This document shows, piece after piece, positions 17,028-26,670 of a stretch of DNA of 64,000 nt. This DNA is from Endozoicomonas sp965199185. Lineage in GTDB: Bacteria; Pseudomonadota; Gammaproteobacteria; Pseudomonadales; Endozoicomonadaceae. Made by a program: the position numbers and the translations under genes. The notes under the pieces were generated by a model. That model was not told where the DNA came from, did no database searches, and saw nothing but the letters and a program-made list of their open reading frames with translations. The stretch's first letter is position 1, and every line of letters begins with the position of its first letter. The stretch spans positions 35,329 through 99,328 of the forward strand of contig CBDAQW010000027.1 of NCBI GenBank assembly GCA_965199185.1. The letters are read 5' to 3'.

Positions 17028-18287
17028 ATGACCAGAAAGCACGCCTTTTATGCTCAGTCCGGTGGTGTCACCGCCGTTATTAATGCCAGCGCCTGCGCAG
17101 TGATCGAAACTGCCCGACGATATCCAGACAAAATAGGTAAAATTTTTGCCGGGTATAACGGCATTCTCGGAGCGCTTCGGGAAGAGTTAATTGATACCTC
17201 TCAGGAATCCGATGAAACCATCGGCGCCCTGCTACGAACGCCAGGTGGCGCCTTTGGTTCCTGCCGTTACCGCTTGAAACCTTTCGAAGAAAGTGAAGCG
17301 GAATACCGTCGCCTGATAGAGGTTTTTCAGGCTCACGATATCGGCTACTTTTTCTACAATGGCGGTAACGATTCTATGGATACCGCTCTCAAAGTATCTT
17401 CTCTCAGTGAAAAAATGGGCTACCCTATCACTTGCATTGGTATTCCCAAAACCATTGATAATGATCTGGCAATTACCGACAACTGCCCCGGATTTGGTTC
17501 TGCAGCAAAGTATCTTGCGGTATCTACTAAAGAAGCCAGCCACGATATTGCGTCCATGTGCGATACATCTACCAAAGTTTTTGTTATGGAAGTGATGGGT
17601 CGTCACGCCGGTTGGCTGGCAGCAGCAGCCGGATTAGCCGCACGCAGAGAAGGCGAACCTCCCCATATTATTCTTTTCCCTGAGCTACCTCTGGACAGAG
17701 ACAAGTTCCTCAGAAAAGTGAAAGAAACCGTCAACAACGAAGGGTATTGCGTCATCATCGCATCTGAAGGAGCCAAATATAAAGACGGGCAGTTTATCTC
17801 CGCTTCCACCACCGTCATCGACTCTTTTGGCCATCAGCAGCTTGGTGGTGTTGCACCCACTCTCTGTAATCTGATTAAGGAAAATCTTGGTTATAAATAC
17901 CATTATGCTGTGGTGGATTATTTACAACGCTCTGCAAGACATATTGCCTCACGAGTGGATGTTGAGCAGGCTTATGCGGTGGGTAAAGCAGCGGTTGAAA
18001 TGGCGGTCAGTGATCGCAATGCGGTAATGCCCGCCATTGTCAGAGAATCCAACATGCCTTACCGCTGGGCGATCAGAGAAGCGCCGCTTGAAGAAGTGGC
18101 TAACCTTGAACGCAAGATGCCAATGGACTTTATCAGCAAGGATGGCTTTAATATAACCCGAACTTGCAGAGATTACCTTGAGCCTCTGATTGAAGGTGAA
18201 GAATATCCACCCTATCTAAACGGACTGCCTCGTTTTAGCCGTTTGAAAAGGGTCTTTGTAGAGAAAAAACTGAGTGAGTTTGTTTAG
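17028..18287 (+). CDS. 6-phosphofructokinase, pyrophosphate-dependent type
   Basis: Glycolytic/gluconeogenic phosphofructokinase of 419 residues from ATG 17028; a TTG 48 bases upstream adds no homology. Motifs: AQSGGVTAVINAS at the N-terminus, GGND at 112-115 where ATP enzymes have GGDG, and PKTIDND at 140-146 with the Lys diagnostic of PPi-dependent enzymes (ATP enzymes have PGTIDND). MGRHAGWLAA follows. PPi specificity is therefore inferred. It converges on the GGDEF regulator with a four-base overlap. Confidence 0.92.
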   Translation: MTRKHAFYAQSGGVTAVINASACAVIETARRYPDKIGKIFAGYNGILGALREELIDTSQESDETIGALLRTPGGAFGSCRYRLKPFEESEAEYRRLIEVFQAHDIGYFFYNGGNDSMDTALKVSSLSEKMGYPITCIGIPKTIDNDLAITDNCPGFGSAAKYLAVSTKEASHDIASMCDTSTKVFVMEVMGRHAGWLAAAAGLAARREGEPPHIILFPELPLDRDKFLRKVKETVNNEGYCVIIASEGAKYKDGQFISASTTVIDSFGHQQLGGVAPTLCNLIKENLGYKYHYAVVDYLQRSARHIASRVDVEQAYAVGKAAVEMAVSDRNAVMPAIVRESNMPYRWAIREAPLEEVANLERKMPMDFISKDGFNITRTCRDYLEPLIEGEEYPPYLNGLPRFSRLKRVFVEKKLSEFV

Positions 18288-19618
18288 TCCGATTTAATCT
18301 CTGAATAGAGACGATAGCCATTACGACCGCTTTTTTTAGCAACGTACATGGCTTCGTCCGCTGCTTTGATCAGACTATCCGGTGTGTCACCGGCTTCAGG
18401 AAAAGCGGAAATTCCGATACTGGTTCCTACCACTTTTTCTACTTCACCCAAATCATGAGGATTAGCCAGCGATTCCAGAATTTTCTCCGCTACGATTCTG
18501 GAATCTTGTGCATCTGCCACGTCATCAAGCACAATAGCAAACTCATCACCGCCTAAACGAGCAACCATATCACCTTTACGAACGCATTCAGTCAGCCTCT
18601 GAGCCACGCTATTTAATAATTTATCACCGGCATCATGCCCCAGGGTATCGTTGATTTCTTTGAAGTGGTCGAGATCAAGAAACATGACGGCGGTGGTTTT
18701 ATTACGACGAATATTTCGAGCTAGAGAGGCTGTCAGAAACTCCATAAACAGTGCCCGGTTGGCAAGACCGGTGAGATTATCGTATTTCGCCATATACAAA
18801 AGTTGATCTTCCAGTTTCTTCCGTTCAGTAATGTCCTGAAACACCATCACAGCGCCTTGCACTTTATTTTGGCTATTCCGCAAAGCAGCAGCACCCACTT
18901 CAGCAGGAAATGAAGCACCAGACACATTGAATAGATCTTCACTGAGAACAATTCGCTCACCCTGATTCAGACACTTCTGATTGATTTCAGAATCCTGCCA
19001 CATGGATTCAGGGTTTTCTTCTTTGGCAAACAAAAACTGACTGATATGAGTATCCAGAAGGTTGTCTTCCGTGCCAGACAGCATTTCACAGGCGGTCGGA
19101 TTAATAAAAGTGATTTTGCCTTCATTATCCAGTCCGACAATCCCTTCAGAAGCGCAATCCAATAACAACTTATTTTTGCGGCTGATCATGCGCAGTTCAC
19201 TAGACACCTGCTCCAGCTCAAGACGTTGTTCTTCCAGCTGCAGGAACACCTTGACTTTACCCAGCAAAATATCAGGATTAATCGGTTTAGGCAGATAATC
19301 CACCGCTCCCGCCTGATAGCCCTTGGAAATATAGGCCTGATCTTTATTAATAGCGGTAACAAAAATAATAGGGATATTGGCGGTTTGCTTATTGCTATGA
19401 AGGAGAGTTGCCGTTTCAAAACCATCCATGCCAGGCATCTGCACATCCAGTAAAATAACGGCAAAGTGATTATGCAGTACCTCGCCAAGCGCCTTCTCAC
19501 CAGAGTCTACTTTATGAATTTCTGCTCCGAGAGGTTTCAGTAATTTATCCATAGCCAGCAAATTTTCCTGGCGATCATCCACCACCAAAATTTTGACCTT
19601 TCCTTTTTCTATCATCAC
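18284..19618 (-). CDS. Response regulator with PAS and GGDEF domains (diguanylate cyclase)
   Basis: 444-residue cytosolic regulator. Receiver domain (about 8-125) with VVDD, phospho-acceptor Asp in ILLDVQMPGMDG and Lys in LPKPINP; PAS/PAC (about 150-275); GGDEF domain (about 280-440) with an intact RLGGDEFAIVL active site and MFLDLDHFKEIND. It should make cyclic di-GMP when phosphorylated. No clear RxxD inhibitory site is visible. It is the last gene of the kinase-cheR-GGDEF run. Two ATG codons at 19618 and 19615 are equivalent. Confidence 0.93.
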   Translation of the reverse strand: MMIEKGKVKILVVDDRQENLLAMDKLLKPLGAEIHKVDSGEKALGEVLHNHFAVILLDVQMPGMDGFETATLLHSNKQTANIPIIFVTAINKDQAYISKGYQAGAVDYLPKPINPDILLGKVKVFLQLEEQRLELEQVSSELRMISRKNKLLLDCASEGIVGLDNEGKITFINPTACEMLSGTEDNLLDTHISQFLFAKEENPESMWQDSEINQKCLNQGERIVLSEDLFNVSGASFPAEVGAAALRNSQNKVQGAVMVFQDITERKKLEDQLLYMAKYDNLTGLANRALFMEFLTASLARNIRRNKTTAVMFLDLDHFKEINDTLGHDAGDKLLNSVAQRLTECVRKGDMVARLGGDEFAIVLDDVADAQDSRIVAEKILESLANPHDLGEVEKVVGTSIGISAFPEAGDTPDSLIKAADEAMYVAKKSGRNGYRLYSEIKSD

Positions 19619-19674
19619 GCTATCTTCCCTGAATTGCGATGAGTTCTATTTAGCAATAGAAGGTAGAGACCAAC

Positions 19675-20502
19675 TCACTGCCCAATCTTGCGATAAATGC
19701 GTTGTGTCTGATCCAGAACTTCGAGCTGATGATGAATCGAACTGAAGCGAAGGTTTTCACGTCGCCCAATACAAAGCACACCAAAAGAAGATAAACTGTC
19801 CAGCAACAATTCTAATACTCGATTCTGAAGTTCTTTATTGAAATAAATCAGCACATTGCGACAGAGCACCAGATTCATTTCTCCGAATACCCCGTCAGTG
19901 ACCAGATTATGGTTTGCAAAAGTAATTCGCTCTGCCAGCTTGCCGCTGAATTTCACTGAATCATAAAGCTCTGTGTAATAATCGCTTAAACGACCTTTCC
20001 CACCAGCTAATTGATAGTTCTGTTCGTAAACCGCCAATTCACTGTGCGAATAAATTCCCTGGCGAGCTGTTTCCAGCGCATGTTCGTTAAAATCTGTTGC
20101 ATAGATCTGACAGCGCTCCAGCAAACCTTCTTCTTCCAGCAGGATCGCCATAGAGTACACTTCTTGCCCGGAAGCACACCCGGCATGCCAGATTTTGATA
20201 AACGGGTAGGTCCGCAAAATAGGCATCACATCACGGCGCAGTGCCTGAAAAAAATCAGGATTGCGAAAAAGTTCAGTAACCACTACTGACATGTCTTTCA
20301 CAAAACGATCAAAAGCTTCCTGATCGTGCAGCAACAGAGGGATCAGTTCGCTGATGTGTACCAGATCAATCCTGGCAAGATGCTTGTCAATACGCCGCAA
20401 CATGGAGGCTTCAGCATACTCATGGAAGTCATAGCCATAGTGCTTATTGATCGCCTGAAGAAGAAGCTCCAGTTCTAGCGCATCTATCTCATTTTCTATC
20501 AT
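19675..20502 (-). CDS. CheR-family protein-glutamate O-methyltransferase
   Basis: 275 residues: an N-terminal CheR all-alpha domain (about 1-80) and a SAM-dependent methyltransferase domain with IWHAGCASGQEVYSMAI, ATDFNEHALE and the CRNVLIYF motif. It methylates chemoreceptor-like glutamates. Its start overlaps the stop of the giant hybrid kinase by four bases, implying coupling. No CheB or receptor is nearby, so it belongs to a kinase-centred pathway rather than a complete chemotaxis cluster. Confidence 0.93.
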   Translation of the reverse strand: MIENEIDALELELLLQAINKHYGYDFHEYAEASMLRRIDKHLARIDLVHISELIPLLLHDQEAFDRFVKDMSVVVTELFRNPDFFQALRRDVMPILRTYPFIKIWHAGCASGQEVYSMAILLEEEGLLERCQIYATDFNEHALETARQGIYSHSELAVYEQNYQLAGGKGRLSDYYTELYDSVKFSGKLAERITFANHNLVTDGVFGEMNLVLCRNVLIYFNKELQNRVLELLLDSLSSFGVLCIGRRENLRFSSIHHQLEVLDQTQRIYRKIGQ

Positions 20503-23500
20503 TCTTTAAACAACCAGACTTTCAACATGGCCACCAGCTTGTCCATATCCACCGGCTTGGTCATATAATCATTTGCGCCTGCTTCCAGGCATTTAGCCTT
20601 ATCATCCGACATTGCCTTGGCCGTCAGAGAAATCACCGGCAGGTCTTTAAAGCAGTCCATTTCACGAAGCTTGCGGGTAGCCTCATAACCATCCATCACC
20701 GGCATCATGACATCCATGAGCACCAGCTCTATTCCGGATTCCTCATCCAGCCGATCAAGGGCTCTCTGACCATTATCGGCGATAACCACGTCCAAACCGA
20801 CCCCCTGCAAAGCTTTTGACAGTGCAAAGGTATTACGCAAATCATCATCAACCAGAAGAATTTTATGACCTTCCAGGCTGTTTCCGCTATTGCTTGCCAC
20901 GGGTTTTTCTTCGGCCACTTCCGGTGATTTTTTCTCAACCGAGTGCAGGAATAAACTCACCTCATCAATCAATCTTTCTGATGATTTTTCGCCTTTCATC
21001 ACCATTGTGCTGGTGTATTCCTGCAAGCCAAGATGCTCTTCCTGACTCAACTCTCTGGCTGTCTGAACAACAACAGAAGGCATATTACTGCCCAGCGATT
21101 GTTTCAATGACGCCAGAAACTCCAGCCCCTGTATCTCTCCAAGATCAAGATCCATGACCAGGCATTCCCAGTGTTTCTCCTGCAAAAGCGTGTTGGCTGA
21201 TTCTGGTGATTCTGCATAACCTACATTCATGCCTTTTTGTTCGAGCATTTTGCCTACATGTTGTCCGGTATTTTTATCCAGATCGAGAATTAATACATGA
21301 TTAACCCCATCATGAATCACTGACTCAAGAGTACCGAACACTTTATCCAAATCTGCAATAGCTACAGGCTTAACCATATAACCAATGGTATTGCGCTCAG
21401 AGTCTTCCTCCGGATGGCGTCCGGAAATAATGTGTACCGGAATGTCACGAGTATCTTTTGAGGCTTTCAGTTGCTTCAGTACTTCCCGACCATCCATATC
21501 CGGCAACCCCAGATCAAGGATAATCGCGCCGGGTTTGCGGCTAGCCTGTCGTAAGCCTTCTGAACCGGTGCCCGCATGAACAAATTCAAACTTATGCTTA
21601 TGGGCGACGTGCTGAAGAATTCCCGTAAAATGATCATCATCCTCGATCAACAACATACTTCGGGCGGATAAGAGAGACAGCGAGGATTCATCTTCATGTA
21701 CAGACTGATTATCAACGATCTTTTCCGATACCTTCTCCGGCACCTGTTCCGGTACCACCTCTGTCTTCTCACCAGCCGATACGGCGGAAGAAAAGCTGTC
21801 TGCAATCACCTTGTCATCACTCAATGAACACACGGCATTATCTGGCAAATACAGAGTGAACGTAGTCCCTTCGCCTTCATGGCTTTCTATCTCTATAAAC
21901 CCACCCAGCAAACCTGCCATCTCTTTGGAAATGGCCAGCCCCAGACCAGTGCCACCATATTTGCGACTGGTTGAACCATCAGCCTGTTGGAAAGATTCAA
22001 AAATGGATTGCTGCTTCTCTTTTGGAATACCAATTCCGGTATCTCGAACAGAAAAACCAACATAAGAACTCCGACCGTACTGACTGTTTCGCTGCTCACT
22101 GAACAGTCTCACATAGACACCACCTGTCTCTGTAAATTTGAAAGCATTGGAGAGAAAATTTTTGATAATCTGCAACATGCGCTGGCTGTCAGAAAGAATC
22201 ACCTGAGTGGTACCCGCATCAATTTCAACGTTGAATTCCAGATGTCGGCTTTCAGCCAGCGGATTAAACATGGTCCGTAAACTCATGCAAATATCATCAA
22301 GATTCGTGTCATCAAGATTGATACTCATCTTGCCTGCTTCCACCTTGGATAAGTCGAGAATGTCATTGATCAAATCAAGCAGCTCTTTACCACCGCTGTA
22401 AATGACCTTGGCCGATTCAATCTGATCTTCGGTGAGATTACCTTCGTCATTTTCTGCCAGCATCTGCGCCAGCAGTAATAATGAGTTGAGCGGGGTTCGT
22501 AATTCGTGAGACATATTTGCCAGAAATTCTGACTTGTATTTACTGGCCTGCTCCAGCTCCTGCGCCTTCTCTTCAATCTTTTTGCTGGTCAATTCAATAT
22601 CGTGGTTTTTGCGTTCTATTTCTTCTTTCTGTTGTGTAAGCTGCTCACTTGTTTCTTCCAGTTCAGCGTTCGACTTTTGCAGTTCATCACTCTGAGCCTT
22701 GAGCTCTTCTTCGGACTCTTCCAGAATACGAGCACGTTTCTCCAGCTCTTCATTGACCGCTTTAAGCTCTTCTTGCTGCTCTTTCATGGCTTCGGTTTGC
22801 CGGGTAGTCTGATCTAACAACACGCTGACCCGTGAACGGTTTTGAGCGGAGTTAATGGCGATAGACACTGTTTCAAGAGAGTAATCAAGAAAATTACGCT
22901 GCTGATCATTCAACTCATGCATATGAGCGAACTCAATAACACCTTTAAGCTGGCCTTCGTAGACCAGCGGGACAATGATAATTTGAGCCGGCTTGGTACT
23001 ACCAAGCCCTGACTCTATTTCAAGATAATGGTCTGGCACATTGGTAAGCTCAATAATTTGCCTTTCGAGAGCAGCCTGCCCCACCAGACCTTCTCCAATA
23101 GAAAATTTATTGGATGACTGGTTACGCTGACGCCATGCAAAAGTGCCCATCAGTTGCAGCTGATTTTCTTTATCGAGCACATACATGGCACCAGTTTGCA
23201 TATCAAGATAGCGAGCCAGATATGTGACCACATCTCTGCAGAGTTCCGCCATGCTCTTATCGCCACGGGCGCTGTTATTCAGCCCTTCAATGCCACTTTG
23301 CAGCCAGCTACGTCTCTCATTTTCTTCATTAATTGTTCTCAATTGCACCGTCATACCGGAGAAACTGCGACTTAACTCACTGATTTCGTTATGACCGGAT
23401 AAAACGGTTCCCTGCACATAATCGCCTGATGCAACCCGATTCACCCATTGATTAATGGTTCGAAGCGGCATAACAAGCTTACGACTGACTAGCATTGCCA

Positions 23501-24695
23501 TAAGCGTAACCAGAATAACCAAAATTATGCCGAGATAGATAAGACGACTTCTAAATTTACGGATCGATGAAAATGCTTCGTACTGGGATACTTCTGAAAT
23601 CATAGCCATAGGCGTACCAGCAACATTGACTGGCAAGAAAATACCAAGAACCTCCTTGCCTGAAAAACTGGTGTAAGTTCTTATATGACTTTCGCCTCTT
23701 TTACTCGATGGATTCAAAGGCTTATCGTCAGCTAATAGATCATGCGTATTTTCCAGAAGCCCATCGACAAAGGTTTCTACGCCATGATCATGACCCTGTT
23801 GAACATCAGCATAGTGCGAATGATCATCAGCTTCTGAGTAAACACCTGTTGCTAAATCCAGATGACTTAACCAGAAAGTTATCAGTGGGCTGTCCTGTAT
23901 GTCGATCAGCTCTCCAGAAGAGGATACATCCGCTCCAAAATGGATCTTCCCATCGATACCTGCCAGATAAGAGATTTGATCTTGCCCAAGTTCCTGAATA
24001 CCTTCGAATAGGGATTGAATATTACTTGAGTGAATCTGAACGGCGAGAAAACCAGTTAATACCTGCTGTTCATTGATCAAGGGCAACACAAAGAAACTGA
24101 CCATTTCATCACCAGCAGGTGGATATTCTGCCAAATTTGCGTAAACAGGCTTTTGCTCCTGAGACGCTTTTTTTACTGCTTTAGAAAGTTCAGTGGCTGA
24201 TAATTCTCCATTGAAAAGGTTCTGACCCAGATCATCATAGCCGTTAACGGTAAAAAGAATGTTCCCCGCAGCATCACCGAGAACCACGTCGGAGTAATCA
24301 TAAATCCTTAAGAATTCAATAAATTCCGTTGAATAGAGCTTGTATGAGTCCTGATAAGAGTCAGACGTAATATATTCTGTAGGAGAAATGCCGTTGCTCT
24401 GATACCCGTTTACCATCTTGCTGACAAAGCGCTCTGCAATCCTTGCTTTAACAAACAGGTTGGTAATCACTGAATCGAAATAATCACTCACTCTTTGGGT
24501 AAGCAGCAGGTTTGCCCTTGAAAGTTGCTCATATTGATTAGTGACTATGGCTCTTCTTGCTTCCCAGTATTCATTAAAGCCAACTACTCCCAGCGGTCCC
24601 AGCGAAAGCACCATGAACCAAATAAACAGAGTAAAAGCCAAGCCTGTGCGAAATTTTGTTGTATTACTACCTTGTTCATGCCTTTCCTCAGCCAT
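20499..24695 (-). CDS. Giant hybrid sensor histidine kinase (Cache-HAMP-GAF-HisKA-HATPase-REC-REC-REC)
   Basis: 1398-residue inner-membrane kinase. First membrane helix at about 18-36, a large periplasmic sensory region (about 40-380, Cache-like), second helix at about 385-405 (IYLGIILVILVTLMAML), HAMP, GAF domain (about 470-630) and a long Glu/Gln-rich coiled coil (about 640-745). HisKA follows with FLANMSHELRTPLN, then HATPase with DTGIGIP and GGTGLGLAIS. Three receiver domains end the protein: IEDDD...LDLGLPDMDG, LDLDKN...MDLDLGEIQG and VDDDLRN...MDVMMPVMDG. It heads an operon with cheR and a GGDEF regulator; phosphorelay to the latter is inferred. Confidence 0.95.
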   Translation of the reverse strand: MAEERHEQGSNTTKFRTGLAFTLFIWFMVLSLGPLGVVGFNEYWEARRAIVTNQYEQLSRANLLLTQRVSDYFDSVITNLFVKARIAERFVSKMVNGYQSNGISPTEYITSDSYQDSYKLYSTEFIEFLRIYDYSDVVLGDAAGNILFTVNGYDDLGQNLFNGELSATELSKAVKKASQEQKPVYANLAEYPPAGDEMVSFFVLPLINEQQVLTGFLAVQIHSSNIQSLFEGIQELGQDQISYLAGIDGKIHFGADVSSSGELIDIQDSPLITFWLSHLDLATGVYSEADDHSHYADVQQGHDHGVETFVDGLLENTHDLLADDKPLNPSSKRGESHIRTYTSFSGKEVLGIFLPVNVAGTPMAMISEVSQYEAFSSIRKFRSRLIYLGIILVILVTLMAMLVSRKLVMPLRTINQWVNRVASGDYVQGTVLSGHNEISELSRSFSGMTVQLRTINEENERRSWLQSGIEGLNNSARGDKSMAELCRDVVTYLARYLDMQTGAMYVLDKENQLQLMGTFAWRQRNQSSNKFSIGEGLVGQAALERQIIELTNVPDHYLEIESGLGSTKPAQIIIVPLVYEGQLKGVIEFAHMHELNDQQRNFLDYSLETVSIAINSAQNRSRVSVLLDQTTRQTEAMKEQQEELKAVNEELEKRARILEESEEELKAQSDELQKSNAELEETSEQLTQQKEEIERKNHDIELTSKKIEEKAQELEQASKYKSEFLANMSHELRTPLNSLLLLAQMLAENDEGNLTEDQIESAKVIYSGGKELLDLINDILDLSKVEAGKMSINLDDTNLDDICMSLRTMFNPLAESRHLEFNVEIDAGTTQVILSDSQRMLQIIKNFLSNAFKFTETGGVYVRLFSEQRNSQYGRSSYVGFSVRDTGIGIPKEKQQSIFESFQQADGSTSRKYGGTGLGLAISKEMAGLLGGFIEIESHEGEGTTFTLYLPDNAVCSLSDDKVIADSFSSAVSAGEKTEVVPEQVPEKVSEKIVDNQSVHEDESSLSLLSARSMLLIEDDDHFTGILQHVAHKHKFEFVHAGTGSEGLRQASRKPGAIILDLGLPDMDGREVLKQLKASKDTRDIPVHIISGRHPEEDSERNTIGYMVKPVAIADLDKVFGTLESVIHDGVNHVLILDLDKNTGQHVGKMLEQKGMNVGYAESPESANTLLQEKHWECLVMDLDLGEIQGLEFLASLKQSLGSNMPSVVVQTARELSQEEHLGLQEYTSTMVMKGEKSSERLIDEVSLFLHSVEKKSPEVAEEKPVASNSGNSLEGHKILLVDDDLRNTFALSKALQGVGLDVVIADNGQRALDRLDEESGIELVLMDVMMPVMDGYEATRKLREMDCFKDLPVISLTAKAMSDDKAKCLEAGANDYMTKPVDMDKLVAMLKVWLFKE

Positions 24696-24807
24696 GAGAA
24701 CCTCTTAATCATCCTTTATCTTGTGCGGGAATAAATCTATCTCTTTTAGCATTGCTAATGCAGGGTAAAGATTCCGAGCTATTATCTAAACGGTTCATTT
24801 TACAAGC

Positions 24808-25305
24808 ATGAAAGGCGAAATCGCGCAAATAATAAGATTCTGCAAAGCGATAATGGTGACTCTGATGACGGGTTACATCACGATGGTTTTCATCAATAAC
24901 TTGCTGATTCCAGAAATGAATCTGGCTCATGTTCAACATGTTATGACTATGGATATGCTGCCTACACCAAGTAATTCTATTTGGAGATCCGTAAACTTAC
25001 TGGGCATTCATAAGGCAAGCTTCATAACCATTGTGATCCTTGAGGGAATTGCTGCAATATTTTGTTGGCTGGGAGCTATGAGAATGACTCAAAAGCAGCA
25101 CTTTAAACAAGGTCAGCAATTAGCTACATGCGGGCTGACTTTGGGTATGGTCATCTGGTTTGGGGCATTTTTTATTGTAGGCGGAGAGTGGTTCTTGGCC
25201 TGGCAAACCTTTTGGGGGAGTCTTCCTAGCGCAATCAGAGTAATCACTATGACGGGTATCACTCTAATCTTTATCAATTTACCAGAAAATCAAGCGAGAG
25301 AATAA
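24808..25305 (+). CDS. DUF2165 family small integral membrane protein
   Basis: 165 residues with four predicted membrane helices (about 10-30, 70-95, 105-125, 140-158), including TGYITMVFINNLL, the LEGIAAIFCWLGA helix and GGEWFLAWQ. This fits the uncharacterised DUF2165 family. Function unknown. The start at 24808 has no clear ribosome site; an internal ATG at 24853 is an alternative. It is divergent from the hybrid kinase gene. Confidence 0.75.
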   Translation: MKGEIAQIIRFCKAIMVTLMTGYITMVFINNLLIPEMNLAHVQHVMTMDMLPTPSNSIWRSVNLLGIHKASFITIVILEGIAAIFCWLGAMRMTQKQHFKQGQQLATCGLTLGMVIWFGAFFIVGGEWFLAWQTFWGSLPSAIRVITMTGITLIFINLPENQARE

Positions 25306-25397
25306 GACAGCGCCGTGATCGCTGCAGCTAAAGATGTCAAAGCCCCCATTAAGCAGAGAGCTTCTGACCTAGTTAATTTGTCGTAATCTGGGTTCAT
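25290..25397 (-). CDS. Possible 35-aa small membrane protein, antisense-overlapping the DUF2165 stop
   Basis: ATG at 25397 with a GGTGAAG-like site upstream. It encodes a short charged N-terminus (MNPDYDKLTRSEA) and a hydrophobic C-terminal helix (LMGALTSLAAAITAL). The size and shape resemble small membrane proteins. There is no homology support and chance is possible. Confidence 0.3.
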   Translation of the reverse strand: MNPDYDKLTRSEALCLMGALTSLAAAITALSYSLA

Positions 25398-25559
25398 ACT
25401 ACTTCACCAAAACTGCATACGTATGATGAATTGTAGACTGACTGATCTCATTCCGGTTTATAGAACCGAAGAACTAACCCTTACTTCTCACTTTTATATC
25501 TTCTTTAATAAGCAAGTGATATTTTTAATTCTAAAAATAAATATAAGAATATTTTTTAA

Positions 25560-26279
25560 TTAACCGCCTAGATAAGCACTTTGAACCGCTTCATTAACCA
25601 ACAAAGCACTGCCTGTATCATGTAAAACAATCTTCCCATTTTCGAGAACATAGCCCCTGTCTGCTAATTTCAGCGCCTGGTTAGCATTCTGCTCGACCAA
25701 AAATATCGTCATCCCCTCCTCTCTGAGGCGTGCAATAATTTCAAAGATCTGCTGGATAACGATGGGAGCCAAACCCAGAGAAGGCTCATCCAGTAACAAT
25801 AAACGAGGCTTCGCCATTAATGCTCTGGCAATAGCCAGCATCTGCTGCTCTCCACCTGACATGGTTCCACCACGCTGGTGCAGTCTTTGTTTGAGAATAG
25901 GAAATAACTCCAGAACGTGTTGGTAGCTCTCCTGATAATCAGGAAGCTCTGTAAAAAAACCACCCATACTTAAATTTTCTTCTACCGTCAGGCGGGAAAA
26001 TATACGACGCCCCTCTGGTACCACAGAAATACCTGAACGCATTATTGAAGCGGTGTCTTCTCTGGTGATGTCTCGACCATCGTAGATTATGTTGCCATTG
26101 CTGGCTCTGGGTTCGCCACAAATCGTCATCAGTAATGATGATTTACCTGCGCCATTAGCACCAATCAGGGTCACAATCTCACCAAGAGCAATATCAACGC
26201 AAATAGAATCCAATGCCTGGACAGGCCCGTAAAAGGTTGAAACATTCTCCACACTGAGCAATGACATTGAAGCAGACAT
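25560..26279 (-). CDS. livF: ABC transporter ATP-binding protein, LivF type (branched-chain amino acids)
   Basis: 239-residue ATPase with Walker A GANGAGKSS, Q-loop, signature TMSGGEQQMLAIARAL and Walker B LLLLDEPSLGLAP, plus the LivF-typical LVEQNANQALKLADRGYVLENG. LivF works with LivG, LivH, LivM and a periplasmic binding protein. None of these is adjacent: the upstream neighbour is the rRNA operon. It is therefore an orphan or the separated end of a liv operon; other substrates (for example urea, UrtE type) are possible. Confidence 0.85.
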   Translation of the reverse strand: MSASMSLLSVENVSTFYGPVQALDSICVDIALGEIVTLIGANGAGKSSLLMTICGEPRASNGNIIYDGRDITREDTASIMRSGISVVPEGRRIFSRLTVEENLSMGGFFTELPDYQESYQHVLELFPILKQRLHQRGGTMSGGEQQMLAIARALMAKPRLLLLDEPSLGLAPIVIQQIFEIIARLREEGMTIFLVEQNANQALKLADRGYVLENGKIVLHDTGSALLVNEAVQSAYLGG

Positions 26280-26467
26280 ATGACAGCAATCCTTCCATTG
26301 TTTTATTCTTCTAATCGGTCTGACAATATCAGAAATTTATATTTATCTGCAGTTAAAAATGTGTTTTTAGTTTCACAATGTCGTATAAATTAAAATTTCA
26401 CAAACAAAAAAACTGGCAAATTTCTCTGCCGAGCCTATACAGCCTTGAGCAAATTCACAGCAAATTA

Positions 26468-26495
26468 GATGCTTGACGATGACCAACTCTCACAT
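26468..26495 (-). pseudogene. Relic of a second 5S rRNA 3' end
   Basis: GATGCTTGACGATGACC followed by AACTCTCACAT matches the 3' terminal part of the real 5S gene at 26669-26696, differing by one base. The rest of 5S is absent. It points to a deleted tandem 5S copy or a past recombination. Confidence 0.6.
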
Positions 26496-26519
26496 TGGAT
26501 TTATCCATAAGAGCCCACA

Positions 26520-26555
26520 CGACCACCACGGATGGTGGAAGTGCAGAAAATGCAG
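26520..26555. repeat. Palindromic repeat type 2, copy A
   Basis: CGACCACCACGGATGGTGGAAGT..GAAAAT, hairpin CCACC/GGTGG. It is clearly related to 26895-26930 in the 5S-23S spacer (CGACCTCCAGGGATGGAGGAAGT..GAAAAT). The compensatory arm changes (ACCA/TGGT versus CTCC/GGAG) suggest a conserved hairpin. Confidence 0.55.
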
Positions 26556-26626
26556 GAGCAATTTTCTGCTGAGCGCCTGCGGCTATGGAGAGCGGATGGA
26601 ATTAGGTGTTTCTATTTTGCCCGACA

Positions 26627-26662
26627 TAAAAAAACCCTGAACGTATAAACGATCAGGGTTTT
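26627..26662 (-). terminator. Rho-independent terminator of the rRNA operon
   Basis: On the minus strand AAAACCCTGA pairs with TCAGGGTTTT around a 12-base loop and is followed by a T-run. It lies directly after the 5S gene. Confidence 0.9.
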
Positions 26663-26670
26663 GTATTCGA

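Larger units (their letters stand above)
26280..26626. other. Gene-free stretch downstream of the rRNA operon, with a 5S relic and a repeat
   Basis: No supportable gene. It holds a 28-base copy of the 5S rRNA 3' end (26468-26495), a palindromic repeat (26520-26555) and AT-rich sequence at 26320-26420 that could hold the livF promoter. Confidence 0.7.
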
